NCBI RefSeq assembly: GCF_000733755.1
Contig: NZ_JPOF01000003.1
Coordinates: forward strand, 1,565,001-1,629,000
Length of the DNA: 64,000 nt
Direction of reading: 5' to 3'
Source: Lachnoclostridium phytofermentans
Lineage (GTDB): Bacteria; Bacillota; Clostridia; Lachnospirales; Lachnospiraceae
Position 1 is the first letter of the stretch. Each line of letters begins with the position of its first letter. Below the pieces are notes generated by a model. It did no database searches. It worked only from the letters and a program-made list of their open reading frames with translations, and was not told the DNA's origin. Made by a program: the position numbers and the translations under genes. Of the stretch, positions 9,348-18,637 are shown one piece after another.

Positions 9348-9446
9348 GAGAGAAAGTGATGAAGTCATAAAATCGTCACAATGAGTTTGTGGCAGTGATA
9401 CCCACAAGCTTGATATGCGAAAAATAGCGCAGAAATGAGGTTAATT

Positions 9447-10286
9447 ATGGACGGAAAGAAAACGAAAAAAGTATTACATAAAGTAGTAATCTATCTCATA
9501 TTCTTGGTATTTGCCTCTGTAACAATTCTCCCATTTTTATGGATGTTATCGACTGCATTTAAGTTCGAGCAAGATGTGTTTCATTTTCCAATCGAATGGA
9601 TTCCGAAGGCGATTCGCTGGGAGAATTTTAGTAATGTATTCACGCAAATTCCTTTTACTACTTATTATTGGAACTCTATAAAACTATCATCAATCATTAC
9701 CTTTTTTACCTTAGTTACAAGTGCACTGGCTGCCTATGCGTTTGCCAAATTAAGATTTCGAGGTAGAGATAAATTATTCTTACTTTATTTAGCAACACTC
9801 ATGGTTCCGTGGCAAGTTATTATGATACCACAGTTTATGGTAATCACGAAATTAGGATTAGTAAATTCACATTGGTCCTTAATTCTCACCCAAAGTTTTA
9901 CTCCTTTTGGTGTATTTCTACTAAGACAGTATTTTCTTAGTATTCCAAAGGAATATTCAGAAGCAGCAAAAATTGATGGATGTAATGATTTAAAGATTTG
10001 CTTTAAAATTATTACACCGATGGCAAAACCAGGTTTTGTAACCTTACTAATTTTTCAATTTATGGGGATATGGAATGACTATTTAGCTCCACTTATCTTC
10101 TTAAATGATGATAAGTTAAGAACCTTACAATTGGGGTTACGCTATTTCCAAGCAGAGCATAGTACATCCTATGCGCTATTGATGGCAGGAACGTTGTTAA
10201 CTTTGGTACCAGTGGTCATAGTTTACATATTTGCGCAAAAACAAATAATGAATGGTCTTGCTAATGCGGGCGGAATCAAAGGGTAA
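9447..10286 (+). CDS. ABC transporter permease, MalG/UgpE type
   Basis: 279 aa. The ATG at 9447 has TGAGG 8 bp upstream and is preferred over the in-frame ATG at 9435, which overlaps that site. Six hydrophobic segments and the EAA motif (EAAKIDGCNDLKICFKIITP) mark the second CUT1 permease subunit. It ends only 8 bp before the 3' end of the convergent AraC gene at 10295. Confidence 0.92.
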   Translation: MDGKKTKKVLHKVVIYLIFLVFASVTILPFLWMLSTAFKFEQDVFHFPIEWIPKAIRWENFSNVFTQIPFTTYYWNSIKLSSIITFFTLVTSALAAYAFAKLRFRGRDKLFLLYLATLMVPWQVIMIPQFMVITKLGLVNSHWSLILTQSFTPFGVFLLRQYFLSIPKEYSEAAKIDGCNDLKICFKIITPMAKPGFVTLLIFQFMGIWNDYLAPLIFLNDDKLRTLQLGLRYFQAEHSTSYALLMAGTLLTLVPVVIVYIFAQKQIMNGLANAGGIKG

Positions 10287-10294
10287 AAATAACC

Positions 10295-11251
10295 TTAAGA
10301 AGGCGTGCTATTTTTTAGAAAAGGAGAATACCGTATATTTTTCTTTTGGATGGCACGTCTATTATTACGCCAATCGGTAGGCGTAGTTTGAAAAGACTCT
10401 TTAAACAAACGGTTAAAATTGGAGACAGATTGAAACCCCACGCCCATAGCGATATCCAAAATAGTTGCTTCTGTGCTATATAACAACTCACAGGCTTTTT
10501 GAAGACGCAAGGAGGTAAGATACTTTAGTGGAGATTGCTGCATAGTATCTTGAAAGATACTTCGAAAATGTGCTGCACTCATGTAGCAATTCTTCGCAAG
10601 ATCTGATAACTGTATTTTTTGTGTATAGTTTTTATTGATGTAATCAATGGCAGGTAAGATGGAAGACATTGTTTGATAGCGGATGGACTCTTCATTTTCT
10701 TTCGTATCAATCAGACGAGTGATCGTAACGAAGAAGGATAAAAACAGCCCCTTTACAGCATAGGTATATTCCTTTTGGTGATCCCTTAATTCTTCAAAAA
10801 GGTAAGTACAAAGGTCATACAGTTCTTCGTTATTCTTTCTGCTAAACAAATAAGGGAGATTGGAGTTTTTGTACCAATTCATCTCAGGAGCTAGCCCATT
10901 TGGATAAAATTCTTTTAGTAAGGCTTCTGGATCAAGATATAAATATTGGCAGCAGTCATCGTCTTTTGATACATTCGGGAGGTTACCTGCAAAGTGCATT
11001 GAATATGGTGGGATAATAAAAAATTCTTCAGAATTTAAAGTATAGTGTTTCCCTTCTACAGAAAGATCCTTGCCACCAGATAAGCACATACCGATTTCTA
11101 TGCAATTGTGAAAATGAAAATAGGTAAGCACTGAGGAATCAAAACTTTGATAGATATATTCGCTTGGAAATAATGCAAGTACAGGAAATTCACTCGATAG
11201 CTTATATTCTCGATATACTAATTCAACCTTGGTTGCGTGTCCTTTTACCAT
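10295..11251 (-). CDS. AraC family transcriptional regulator with N-terminal cupin
   Basis: 318 aa with AGAGG upstream of the ATG. The architecture is the same as the regulator at 2299-3231: the cupin segment YFHFHNCIEIGMCLSGG is nearly identical, then an AraC DNA-binding domain (about residues 205-305: IQLSDLAKNCYMSAAHFR and GVGFQSVSNFNRLF). The two are paralogues bracketing the importer cluster, one divergent and one convergent. It probably regulates the same or the adjacent M24/CdsB/GH112 genes; division of labour between the two cannot be read from the sequence. Confidence 0.9.
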   Translation of the reverse strand: MVKGHATKVELVYREYKLSSEFPVLALFPSEYIYQSFDSSVLTYFHFHNCIEIGMCLSGGKDLSVEGKHYTLNSEEFFIIPPYSMHFAGNLPNVSKDDDCCQYLYLDPEALLKEFYPNGLAPEMNWYKNSNLPYLFSRKNNEELYDLCTYLFEELRDHQKEYTYAVKGLFLSFFVTITRLIDTKENEESIRYQTMSSILPAIDYINKNYTQKIQLSDLAKNCYMSAAHFRSIFQDTMQQSPLKYLTSLRLQKACELLYSTEATILDIAMGVGFQSVSNFNRLFKESFQTTPTDWRNNRRAIQKKNIRYSPFLKNSTPS

Positions 11252-11603
11252 ATCTGCCTCTTTTCATTGTTATCCCTATCCCTGCGATTATCTTGTTTTT
11301 TACTAAGATTACGCAGGTATGAACTAACATGTTGAAAGATTTCTTTCAACCTTACAGGGTAGTAATAGCTTTATTATAGCTGCCTGTAGATTAATTGTAA
11401 ATAGTATCAATTTTAACCTCTATGCTGTGACGCCCTGATAGGAGCAGCGAATGGATCAAGTTTGACTTAGCACAAACTTATCGGGTATAAGATTAAAAAT
11501 TATCTTCATACTTACTCCATGTAAGTAAAAGGAAAAGCCTAAAACAGTTGTATTTATGATAACCCGGATAATTTTGAGGAGGAAGTAAAAAAGGAGGGAT
11601 TTG
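11252..11603 (+). promoter_or_regulatory. Intergenic region with a promoter for the M24/CdsB/GH112 genes
   Basis: A 350-bp gap between divergent genes. A plus-strand promoter is visible: TTGACT (11462-11467), 18-bp spacer, TATAAG (11486-11491). A TTGAAAG/CTTTCAA hairpin at 11331-11349 may be an operator. TATAGCTGCCTGTAG near 11377 partly recurs just after the GH112 stop at 16336 (AATAGCTGCCTGTAG). Confidence 0.5.
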
Positions 11604-12671
11604 ATGAATCGTGTTGATAAATTACGTGAATATATGAGAGAAAAAGAAATTGACCTTGCTATTATTGAAAGTGAAGTAAACCGTTTTTATTTTACTGAGG
11701 TACGATGTAATATGGGGACTTTACTAATAACAGAAAAAGAAGCATTGCTTATTTTAGACCCTAGATTTTCTGAGTCAGCAAAGAAGGTAGCAATTAATTG
11801 TGAGGTTGTAGAAAGTAAAGATAGAGATATCTTCCTATATGAATTTATGAGGAAGAATAAAGGGAAGAGAGTAGCGACAGAAGAAGAATATATAACAGTA
11901 AAACGAAGGAATGAGTTAAACACGATTACTGAATATGGAGTTATAGATTCACTCTCTCTTGATAATAAAATAAAGCAAATGCGCAGAAGGAAAGACTCGA
12001 AGGAAGTTGAGTATCTAAGAAAGGCACAATCTATAGCGGATGAAACTTTTCTACACATGTTAGAGTTTATTGAGCCTGGAAGAACAGAGAATGATCTTAA
12101 GATGGAACTTGGAATTACTATGGTTAAGTTAGGTTCTGAAAATTATAGTATGAACTTTTTAGTAGCAGCTGGTGAAAATAGTGGATTCCCTCACGGGGGC
12201 GTTAAGAATAGAAGAATAGAAAAAGGAGACTTTGTAACTATGGATTTTGGTGGTTGCATCCATGGATATAGCTCTGATATGACAAGAACAGTGGCAGTAG
12301 GAGAGTTAACAGAGGAGAAAAAGCAAGTTTATCAGGTGGTGAAAGAAGCACAAGAAAAAGCAATGAGAAAATTAGCACCAAATGTTCCTTGTGTTATGAT
12401 TGACTCTATCGCAAGGGATGTGATTGGAAGTTATGGATATCAAGATTATTTTGGTCATGGACTTGGACATAGCTTAGGTCTTGAAATTCATGAAAATCCC
12501 AGATGTAACGAAACATCGAAAGATAAGTTAGAACCATATGACATAATGACAATTGAACCTGGAATTTATCTACCAAACCGATTTGGCGTCCGTATTGAAG
12601 ATATGGTTGTGATTACGGAAGACGGATATAAGAATCTTACCAAGTCTGAGAGGGATTTAATAATATTATAG
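11604..12671 (+). CDS. M24 family Xaa-Pro aminopeptidase
   Basis: 355 aa. The ATG at 11604 sits 5 bp after AAGGAGGG; a TTG immediately before it is in frame but less likely. An N-terminal creatinase-like domain (residues 1-125) is followed by a pita-bread metallopeptidase domain. The metal ligands are visible: VTMDFGGCIHGYSSDMTRT (two Asp), GHGLGHSLGLEIHENP (His), TIEPGIYLP (Glu) and GVRIEDMV (Glu). It removes N-terminal residues before proline in the cytoplasm. Repeat family B overlaps its stop codon. With the M20 peptidase it suggests peptide or glycopeptide use in this region. Confidence 0.9.
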   Translation: MNRVDKLREYMREKEIDLAIIESEVNRFYFTEVRCNMGTLLITEKEALLILDPRFSESAKKVAINCEVVESKDRDIFLYEFMRKNKGKRVATEEEYITVKRRNELNTITEYGVIDSLSLDNKIKQMRRRKDSKEVEYLRKAQSIADETFLHMLEFIEPGRTENDLKMELGITMVKLGSENYSMNFLVAAGENSGFPHGGVKNRRIEKGDFVTMDFGGCIHGYSSDMTRTVAVGELTEEKKQVYQVVKEAQEKAMRKLAPNVPCVMIDSIARDVIGSYGYQDYFGHGLGHSLGLEIHENPRCNETSKDKLEPYDIMTIEPGIYLPNRFGVRIEDMVVITEDGYKNLTKSERDLIIL

Positions 12672-12819
12672 GAACGAAAAGCGTGTTCCTATAATCGATA
12701 GCGGTGCAGAAGCCGCACCTTTTATCAGAATCTGCTTCGCATCTTCTGATAAGTTATATTATAGGAACGAAAAGCATGTTCCTATCATCAATGACGGTGC
12801 AAAAGCCGCACCTTTAATT
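12665..12819. repeat. Dispersed hairpin repeat family B, tandem pair
   Basis: Two direct repeats with period 93 bp, each ATTATAGGAACGAAAAGC plus RTGTTCCTAT and a CGGTGC..GCCGCACC hairpin. Between them is a TTATCAGAA (12722-12730) / TTCTGATAA (12744-12752) stem capped by TGC-TTCG-GCA. A third copy lies at 57561-57637. The first unit overlaps the M24 stop codon. Confidence 0.85.
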
Positions 12820-12860
12820 TTAATTAGGACAACATAGCTACAGAAATCTAGGAGGCAACA

Positions 12861-14132
12861 ATGGAGCAACGTTTATATCAAGGATGTATACAGATTTTAA
12901 AAGAAGAATTGGTACCTGCACTTGGATGTACAGAGCCAATTGCAATTGCGTATGCCGCAGCGAAAGCACGCGACGTGCTAGGAAGTATGCCGGAGCATAT
13001 TATCGTAAAATGTTCCGGTAATATTGTGAAGAACGTTAAGGGCGTTATTGTACCAACAACCGGTGATATGAGAGGAATTGAAACAAGCGCTGTGCTTGGT
13101 GCAGTTGCTGGAAATCCGGAAGGAAAGCTCGAAGTTTTAGAGGGAGTGACGAAGGAGGATGTGGAATTAACGAAAGAATATCTAAAGAAAAAGATATGTG
13201 AGGTTCAGATAATTCATGGTGTATCGAATTTACAGATTATAGTTGTAGCGACAAAAGAGAAGGAACGGGTAGAGGTTGAGATCTGTGAGGATCATACCAA
13301 CATTATTCGGATAGAAAAAAATGGGCAGAATTTGTTACCCGTTCCTACTGCAAACAAAGAAGATAAGAAAAGGGGTATTGTACAGGAACTAACATTAGAT
13401 TTGATTTACAATTTTGTTAATTCTGTATACATTGATGAAATTAAAGATATTCTTGATCGTCAAATAAAGTACAATATGAAAATAGCCGAGGAAGGGCTTA
13501 CACATTCTTATGGAGCTAACGTTGGAAAAACAATTTTAAAGACCTATGGTAAAGATGTAAAAATGTTAGCAAAAGCTTATCCAGCAGCAGGCTCAGATGC
13601 CAGAATGGGAGGCTGCACGCTGCCTGTAATTATTAATTCAGGAAGCGGTAATCAAGGAATGACAGTTTCATTGCCGGTGATTATCTATGCCAAGCATTTA
13701 GAGGTGTCAGATGAAATGCTATATCGCGCGTTGGCATTTAGTAACCTGATTGCAGTACATCTAAAGAGTGGAATTGGCAAACTTTCAGCATATTGTGGGG
13801 TGGTAAGTGCAGCCTGCGGAAGTGGGGCAGCAATTACATATTTACATCAGGCTCCACTTGAAACAATATCAAAAACCATAACGAATGTTTTAGGAAACGT
13901 TTCTGGAATTGTCTGTGATGGTGCCAAATCTTCTTGTGCGGCTAAAATTGCTTCCGCGGTTGATGCTGCAATTATGGGACACTATATGGCAATGGAAGAT
14001 AATACATTTGGTGTTGGAGAAGGGCTTGTGAAAGAAAATGTTGAACTTACAATAAACACGATATGTAAAATGGGACGAGATGGAATGAAGCAGACGGATG
14101 AGGAAATTTTAAATCTAATGATTCATTCTTAA
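12861..14132 (+). CDS. L-cysteine desulfidase family protein (UPF0597/YhaM, CdsB-like)
   Basis: 423 aa with CTAGGAGGCAAC upstream of the ATG. The family converts L-cysteine to pyruvate, ammonia and sulfide (archaeal CdsB) and is related to the serine dehydratase alpha fold; members carry an oxygen-sensitive [4Fe-4S] cluster. Visible cysteine motifs are ALGCTEPIAIAYAAAK, MGGCTLPVIINSGSGNQGM, YCGVVSAACGSGAA and IVCDGAKSSCAAK. The length is normal. It sits between an aminopeptidase and the GH112 gene, consistent with amino-acid breakdown in the same programme. Bacterial YhaM substrates are not fully settled, so the reaction is inferred. Confidence 0.88.
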   Translation: MEQRLYQGCIQILKEELVPALGCTEPIAIAYAAAKARDVLGSMPEHIIVKCSGNIVKNVKGVIVPTTGDMRGIETSAVLGAVAGNPEGKLEVLEGVTKEDVELTKEYLKKKICEVQIIHGVSNLQIIVVATKEKERVEVEICEDHTNIIRIEKNGQNLLPVPTANKEDKKRGIVQELTLDLIYNFVNSVYIDEIKDILDRQIKYNMKIAEEGLTHSYGANVGKTILKTYGKDVKMLAKAYPAAGSDARMGGCTLPVIINSGSGNQGMTVSLPVIIYAKHLEVSDEMLYRALAFSNLIAVHLKSGIGKLSAYCGVVSAACGSGAAITYLHQAPLETISKTITNVLGNVSGIVCDGAKSSCAAKIASAVDAAIMGHYMAMEDNTFGVGEGLVKENVELTINTICKMGRDGMKQTDEEILNLMIHS

Positions 14133-14176
14133 GAAGAAATCCATGATCCAATCAGATGGAAAGGATAGAGGTTATT

Positions 14177-16336
14177 ATGTTAGAAAAGATGGGAGGATTC
14201 ACTCTGCCTGGGGAATCCGGATATGAGAAACTTACCTTAGATTTAGCAAATAAATGGGGAGCTGATGTCATTAGAGACAGTGATGGGACCGAGTTATCCG
14301 AAGAAATTCTTAATACGGGTTATGGCATCTACTCAACAGTATGCATCATCCGTGGCCATAATGAATGGGCGAAAAGCCATTCGGATCAATTACAGCAGAC
14401 CTTTTTAATAACAGCTCCTGTTATAGCAACAGGGGAAGACTTAACAATATCTTTAGTACGAGATTTTTCGAGAGAGCAATTTGAAATTAATGAGTCCAAA
14501 GACTCCATGAAATATTGGCAAGTCTATGACCGGACAATCGAAAAAGAGCTTAGTACGAAACAGTGGACATACAGAAACGATACGAAGGAAGTAGTGCTAG
14601 AAGGTGTGACACCATGGCATGAATATACAGTCTCCTTCCTTGCTTACCGTATTTGGGAAGAAATCTCGATGTATAACCATACAACGAATGGGTGGGATAA
14701 AGAACATTTAATGCCAATTGATCCAAAACATCCGGAGACTAGGGAATATCTGCTTCGTTGGATGAGGGATTGGTGTGAGGAGCACAAGCATACTACAGTG
14801 GTTAGATTTACTTCTCTTTTTTATAACTTCGTATGGATTTGGGGAAGTAGTGAAAAGAATCGATTTTTATTTACAGACTGGGCTTCTTATGATTTTACGG
14901 TAAGTCCGCTTGCATTAGATGAATTTGAGCAGAAGTACGATTATAGGTTAACAGCAGAGGATTTTGTAAATAAGGGGCAGTTTCAAGTCACTCATATGCC
15001 AGCGACAAAACATAAGCTGGATTGGATGGATTTTATACAAGAGTTTGTCTTAAGTCTTGGTAAAGAGTTGGTTCAGATTGTTCATGACTATGGGAAAGAA
15101 GCTTATGTATTCTATGATGATAGTTGGGTTGGATTGGAGCCGTACCACAAGAGATTTGCTTCGTATGGATTTGATGGAATCATTAAAGCTGTATTTTCAG
15201 GATTTGAATCTAGACTTTGTAGTGGTGTTCCTGTAAAGACTCATGAGCTTCGCCTACATCCGTACCTGTTTCCGGTAGGTGTTGATGGCTCACCGTCATT
15301 TTTAGAAGGTGGTAATCCAACACTTGAAGCAAAACAGTATTGGAGAAATATTAGGAGAGCAATGCTTAGAGAGCCTATTGAACGTATCGGTCTTGGCGGT
15401 TATCTTCATCTGGTAGAAGAAAAACCTGACTTTATTACTTATATCTCAGAGCTTGCGAAAGAATTCCGCCAAATACGAGAACTTCATAACGAAGGTAGAC
15501 CGTTGCTATGGGCACCGAAAATTGCTGTGTTGCATTCTTGGGGAGAACTGCGTTCCTGGACCTTATCCGGACATTTTCATGAGACATCCTGGCATCCATT
15601 AATTCATGTGAATGAAAGTCTAGCGGGGCTACCATTTGAAGTAGATTTTCTTAATTTTGAGGATATAAAAAATGGGAGAGCGAAAGACTACGATGTAATA
15701 ATAAATGCTGGGCGAAAAGGAGATGCTTGGAGTGGCGGTCACGAGTGGGAGGATGAAGCGATAGTTACTATGCTTACAGAGTGGGTATACCGAGGCGGTG
15801 TATTTCTTGGTATCGAGGAGCCTTCGGCTGTAGATGGTTTTCATCATACATTTCGCATGGCACACGTACTTGGAGTGGATATCGATCAGGGTGCGAGGGT
15901 ATGCCATGGAAAATGGAAGTATACCATAGAGGAAAGCAATGACATTCTTCCAGATAGTTGCAAGTTTCAACCTCATCAGAAGCTTTACCTGACCAATGGA
16001 GAAACGAGTGTCTTAAAGGAGGAGAAAGGAATCCCTGTTGTCACTAGGAATGCTTTCGGAGAAGGATTTGGAGTTTATCTTAGTTCCTATGAGCATACTC
16101 CAGAACATGCAAGATTATTGGTAAATTTAATCTTAAGTGCTACCAAAGATAATTTAGTTCAGGATGGAATGACCGATAATCTATATACGGAAAGTGCGTA
16201 CTTCCCACAGAGTCAAGTATTAGTTATTTGGAATAATTCTAATCAGAGACAGAATACATCGGTAGCCTTAAGAGGTCAATCAATCACCTGTGAACTGGAG
16301 CCATATGGAACAAAGTTTTTATCCATAAGAAGATAA
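14177..16336 (+). CDS. GH112 beta-galactoside phosphorylase (galacto-N-biose / galactosyl-rhamnose type)
   Basis: 719 aa. The ATG at 14177 (MLEKMGGFTLPGE) has AGAGG upstream; the frame is open from 14156. The family reversibly phosphorolyses beta-galactosyl disaccharides (Gal-beta1,3-HexNAc from mucin or milk glycans, or Gal-beta1,4-Rha from plant pectin) to galactose 1-phosphate. GH112 signatures are WGADVIRDSDGTEL, RFTSLFYNFVWIWGSS and YDDSWVGLEPY, where the Asp before SWVG aligns with the general acid of the bifidobacterial enzyme. It has no signal peptide, so it acts on imported disaccharide, plausibly brought in by the ABC importer upstream. Substrate specificity cannot be read with confidence. 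Confidence 0.88.
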   Translation: MLEKMGGFTLPGESGYEKLTLDLANKWGADVIRDSDGTELSEEILNTGYGIYSTVCIIRGHNEWAKSHSDQLQQTFLITAPVIATGEDLTISLVRDFSREQFEINESKDSMKYWQVYDRTIEKELSTKQWTYRNDTKEVVLEGVTPWHEYTVSFLAYRIWEEISMYNHTTNGWDKEHLMPIDPKHPETREYLLRWMRDWCEEHKHTTVVRFTSLFYNFVWIWGSSEKNRFLFTDWASYDFTVSPLALDEFEQKYDYRLTAEDFVNKGQFQVTHMPATKHKLDWMDFIQEFVLSLGKELVQIVHDYGKEAYVFYDDSWVGLEPYHKRFASYGFDGIIKAVFSGFESRLCSGVPVKTHELRLHPYLFPVGVDGSPSFLEGGNPTLEAKQYWRNIRRAMLREPIERIGLGGYLHLVEEKPDFITYISELAKEFRQIRELHNEGRPLLWAPKIAVLHSWGELRSWTLSGHFHETSWHPLIHVNESLAGLPFEVDFLNFEDIKNGRAKDYDVIINAGRKGDAWSGGHEWEDEAIVTMLTEWVYRGGVFLGIEEPSAVDGFHHTFRMAHVLGVDIDQGARVCHGKWKYTIEESNDILPDSCKFQPHQKLYLTNGETSVLKEEKGIPVVTRNAFGEGFGVYLSSYEHTPEHARLLVNLILSATKDNLVQDGMTDNLYTESAYFPQSQVLVIWNNSNQRQNTSVALRGQSITCELEPYGTKFLSIRR

Positions 16337-16416
16337 TAGCTGCCTGTAGCAGACAGAATGTTGTATATTAAATACGAAATATAGAGGGTTTCGTTACTTT
16401 TATTGTTATTAAAATA

Positions 16417-16520
16417 AAAGGAGCTGTTGCATAATGGATGATTCAGCCTAGATATTGATAGAACATAATGTGTTCACAACAATATTTGGTATGAAGATCA
16501 CATTTAGCGACAGCTCCTTT
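16417..16520. mobile_element. Candidate MITE-like element (104 bp, 14-bp terminal inverted repeats)
   Basis: AAAGGAGCTGTTGC (16417-16430) and GCGACAGCTCCTTT (16507-16520) are inverted repeats with one mismatch, enclosing 76 bp with no coding potential. The GGAGCTGTTGC end resembles ends I associate with Firmicute IS elements. No convincing target-site duplication is seen, so a large transcription-terminator hairpin between the convergent GH112 and lgt genes is an alternative. Confidence 0.4.
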
Positions 16521-16579
16521 AACTAACCCACCTATCGAAACTGATAGGTTTTACCATTGAGTACTATAGTGTATTGTTT

Positions 16580-17455
16580 CTACTCTTTGGATTGCTCCTC
16601 TTCGGCATCTGATTCAGAAGCGGATTCCTCTAAATTAGCAGTTACTTTCATCTGCTCTTTGGTTACTTTATCAGTCAATGTTGTTGGTTTTGTAAGCGCT
16701 TCTTTTTTAGCAGTAACCCTAAGAACAAAAAAGAAAACAATACCAATCACGAGTAGAAAGATCGAGATAAATTGGGAAGTTGAAAATCGACCAACATTTC
16801 CGCGAACTAAGTCTCCTCGGAAGTATTCTAAAACAAATCTGCCAATGCTGTAGCATATCAAATAAAGAGCTGCAACCTGTCCATTTGCCTTCTTACGTTT
16901 GGCATAAAACAATAGCAAAAAGCAGTGAAGAAAATCCAAACCGCTTGAAATTAACTGAGTTGGAACTAAACGAATTCCATTGGGTGCGTATTCTGAGTTA
17001 TGAAAGATGATACCGAGAGCACAGTTTGTCTCTACGCCATAGCAACAGCCAGAAAGAAAACATCCAATTCTTCCGAAGCCTTGTGCTAATGCTATGGAAG
17101 GCATTGCAAGATCAAAGTATGTTAAGAAATTCAGCTTATTTTTTTTACAGAATAGATAACCTGCAAAAATACCACCGATAATACCTCCATATACAACAAA
17201 TCCATCTGCAATTTTCCATAGGATGCTAGGATCTTTAATGATTTCGGGTATTTGCGTTATGTAGTATAAGAGCTTAGCTCCAAGTAGTCCGCCAACAGCA
17301 CACCAGATAACAAGAGAAAAGACTTTCTCATGCTCTAAATTTAATTTTTTTGCCCGGTACTCTGTAAGAAGATATGCGGATAAGATGCCAATAGCTATCA
17401 TAAGGCCATAACCATATACAGTAACAGGGCCGATTGTAATCAGTTCATTTTTCAT
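16580..17455 (-). CDS. lgt: Prolipoprotein diacylglyceryl transferase
   Basis: 291 aa integral membrane enzyme that attaches diacylglycerol from phosphatidylglycerol to the lipobox cysteine of prolipoproteins. Seven or so hydrophobic segments are visible, plus the family signature GFGRIGCFLSGCCYG and the arginine-containing YFRGD. The position of E. coli His103 (HGG) reads VVYGG here, a Tyr variant. The C-terminus carries a charged tail of about 40 residues (LEESASESDAEEEQSKE) beyond the usual end. It is a monocistronic minus-strand gene and would process lipoproteins such as the one at 6970. Confidence 0.95.
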   Translation of the reverse strand: MKNELITIGPVTVYGYGLMIAIGILSAYLLTEYRAKKLNLEHEKVFSLVIWCAVGGLLGAKLLYYITQIPEIIKDPSILWKIADGFVVYGGIIGGIFAGYLFCKKNKLNFLTYFDLAMPSIALAQGFGRIGCFLSGCCYGVETNCALGIIFHNSEYAPNGIRLVPTQLISSGLDFLHCFLLLFYAKRKKANGQVAALYLICYSIGRFVLEYFRGDLVRGNVGRFSTSQFISIFLLVIGIVFFFVLRVTAKKEALTKPTTLTDKVTKEQMKVTANLEESASESDAEEEQSKE

Positions 17456-17777
17456 AGGGTCATCCTTTCTTATTTTATGTCATGTATTGATTTCTATTTA
17501 AGACTTATTGACATTATATAGCAAGGATGCGTAAGGCGCAATATAATTGGTGAACTTATTTCATTAGTGGGCACACCTAGAATAAACAGATTCTTATTAA
17601 TATAAATGGGTGATACCTCCATAAATAATTTGTTACGATAAAGCATTCGTTTGTCTATCATTATTGTAGCTTATCATAAGAAATTAGTAAAACAACGCTT
17701 CATTAACCATTCCCTCAACTACATAATAAAATAGTGAGGCATAGGAAGAAGTACCACATGCCTCACTAGGAATTAGC
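17456..17777 (-). other. Intergenic region with terminator of the HTH gene and lgt upstream region
   Basis: Contains AGTGAGGCAT (17733-17742) paired with ATGCCTCACT (17758-17767), a 10-bp terminator stem for the minus-strand gene ending at 17778, followed on that strand by a T-rich stretch. The rest (17470-17720) should hold the lgt promoter, but no clear consensus elements were seen. Confidence 0.6.
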
Positions 17778-18602
17778 TTAAGAGTGAAAAAACAAGGTAA
17801 ATATATTAAGTAGAAATTTTGGTATGGATGGATAGTGAGTTAATATAATATCTTTTGCCACTGCCTTGGTTTGAATCGCATCGATAGAATAACAATTGGA
17901 ACCGTAGGTTTCATCTCCTATTGCTAGATTACCGGATGCAATAGCGCCGATTGCTATTTCCTTAGCAATTGCAATAGAGCCAAGGGAATACACACCAACA
18001 GAAATAGCGCCAGCTGAAAAGTAGCCAATAGCAATTGATCCCAAAGCAATCGCACCAATGGATATTGCACCAAAGGAAAATAAGCCTAATGCCAGAGCGC
18101 CAAGAGCAAGCAATCCAAAGGAAAGTACTCCGATACTAAAAAAGCCCACCGAGATAGCTCCTATCGCAATAATTCCTTTCGCCACTTTGATTCGATGTCT
18201 AGAGTATAAAAAGCAGATATGAATCAATGGAAGACCGAACAGTGTTTTTTTACTTTTATACTCAAAACCACGTGGTCTCTTAATGTAATCGTTGATCTCA
18301 TTAAGCTGAGATTCTAAAGTGGCATAGTCGTGTTTTTTCTGTGCTGTGTCATCATAATTTCCTGCTGTACGATCTGTTTTTTCTCCTGTAGTAGAACGAT
18401 CCAAAATATTATCTCTGATTAAATAATCAAGAGAAACTTCAAAGATTCCCGATAATGCTACTAATTTCGGAAGCTCCGGCATCGTTTGATCAGATTCCCA
18501 CTTACTCACAGATTGCCTGGATACATCTAATAAATCTGCAAGCTGTTCTTGGGAGAGACCACGCTCTCGTCTTAGCTCTATTAATTTATCACAAAATTTC
18601 AT
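17778..18602 (-). CDS. XRE family HTH protein with C-terminal glycine pentad repeat
   Basis: 274 aa. An N-terminal Cro/CI-type HTH (residues 5-60: LSQEQLADLLDVSRQSVSKW) is followed by a charged linker. Residues 143-230 are a hydrophobic repeat with Gly at exactly every fifth position from G148 to G208 (units such as AISVG, FFSIG, VLSFG, LLALG), then three looser units. This period suggests a pentad beta-solenoid or a membrane-inserted glycine-rich array. Similar HTH-repeat proteins occur in Firmicutes, but I know of no established function. A membrane-linked repressor or sensor is inference. Confidence 0.85.
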   Translation of the reverse strand: MKFCDKLIELRRERGLSQEQLADLLDVSRQSVSKWESDQTMPELPKLVALSGIFEVSLDYLIRDNILDRSTTGEKTDRTAGNYDDTAQKKHDYATLESQLNEINDYIKRPRGFEYKSKKTLFGLPLIHICFLYSRHRIKVAKGIIAIGAISVGFFSIGVLSFGLLALGALALGLFSFGAISIGAIALGSIAIGYFSAGAISVGVYSLGSIAIAKEIAIGAIASGNLAIGDETYGSNCYSIDAIQTKAVAKDIILTHYPSIPKFLLNIFTLFFHS

Positions 18603-18637
18603 AAAACCTCTATTCTGACGCTTAAACGTCCTATTTA

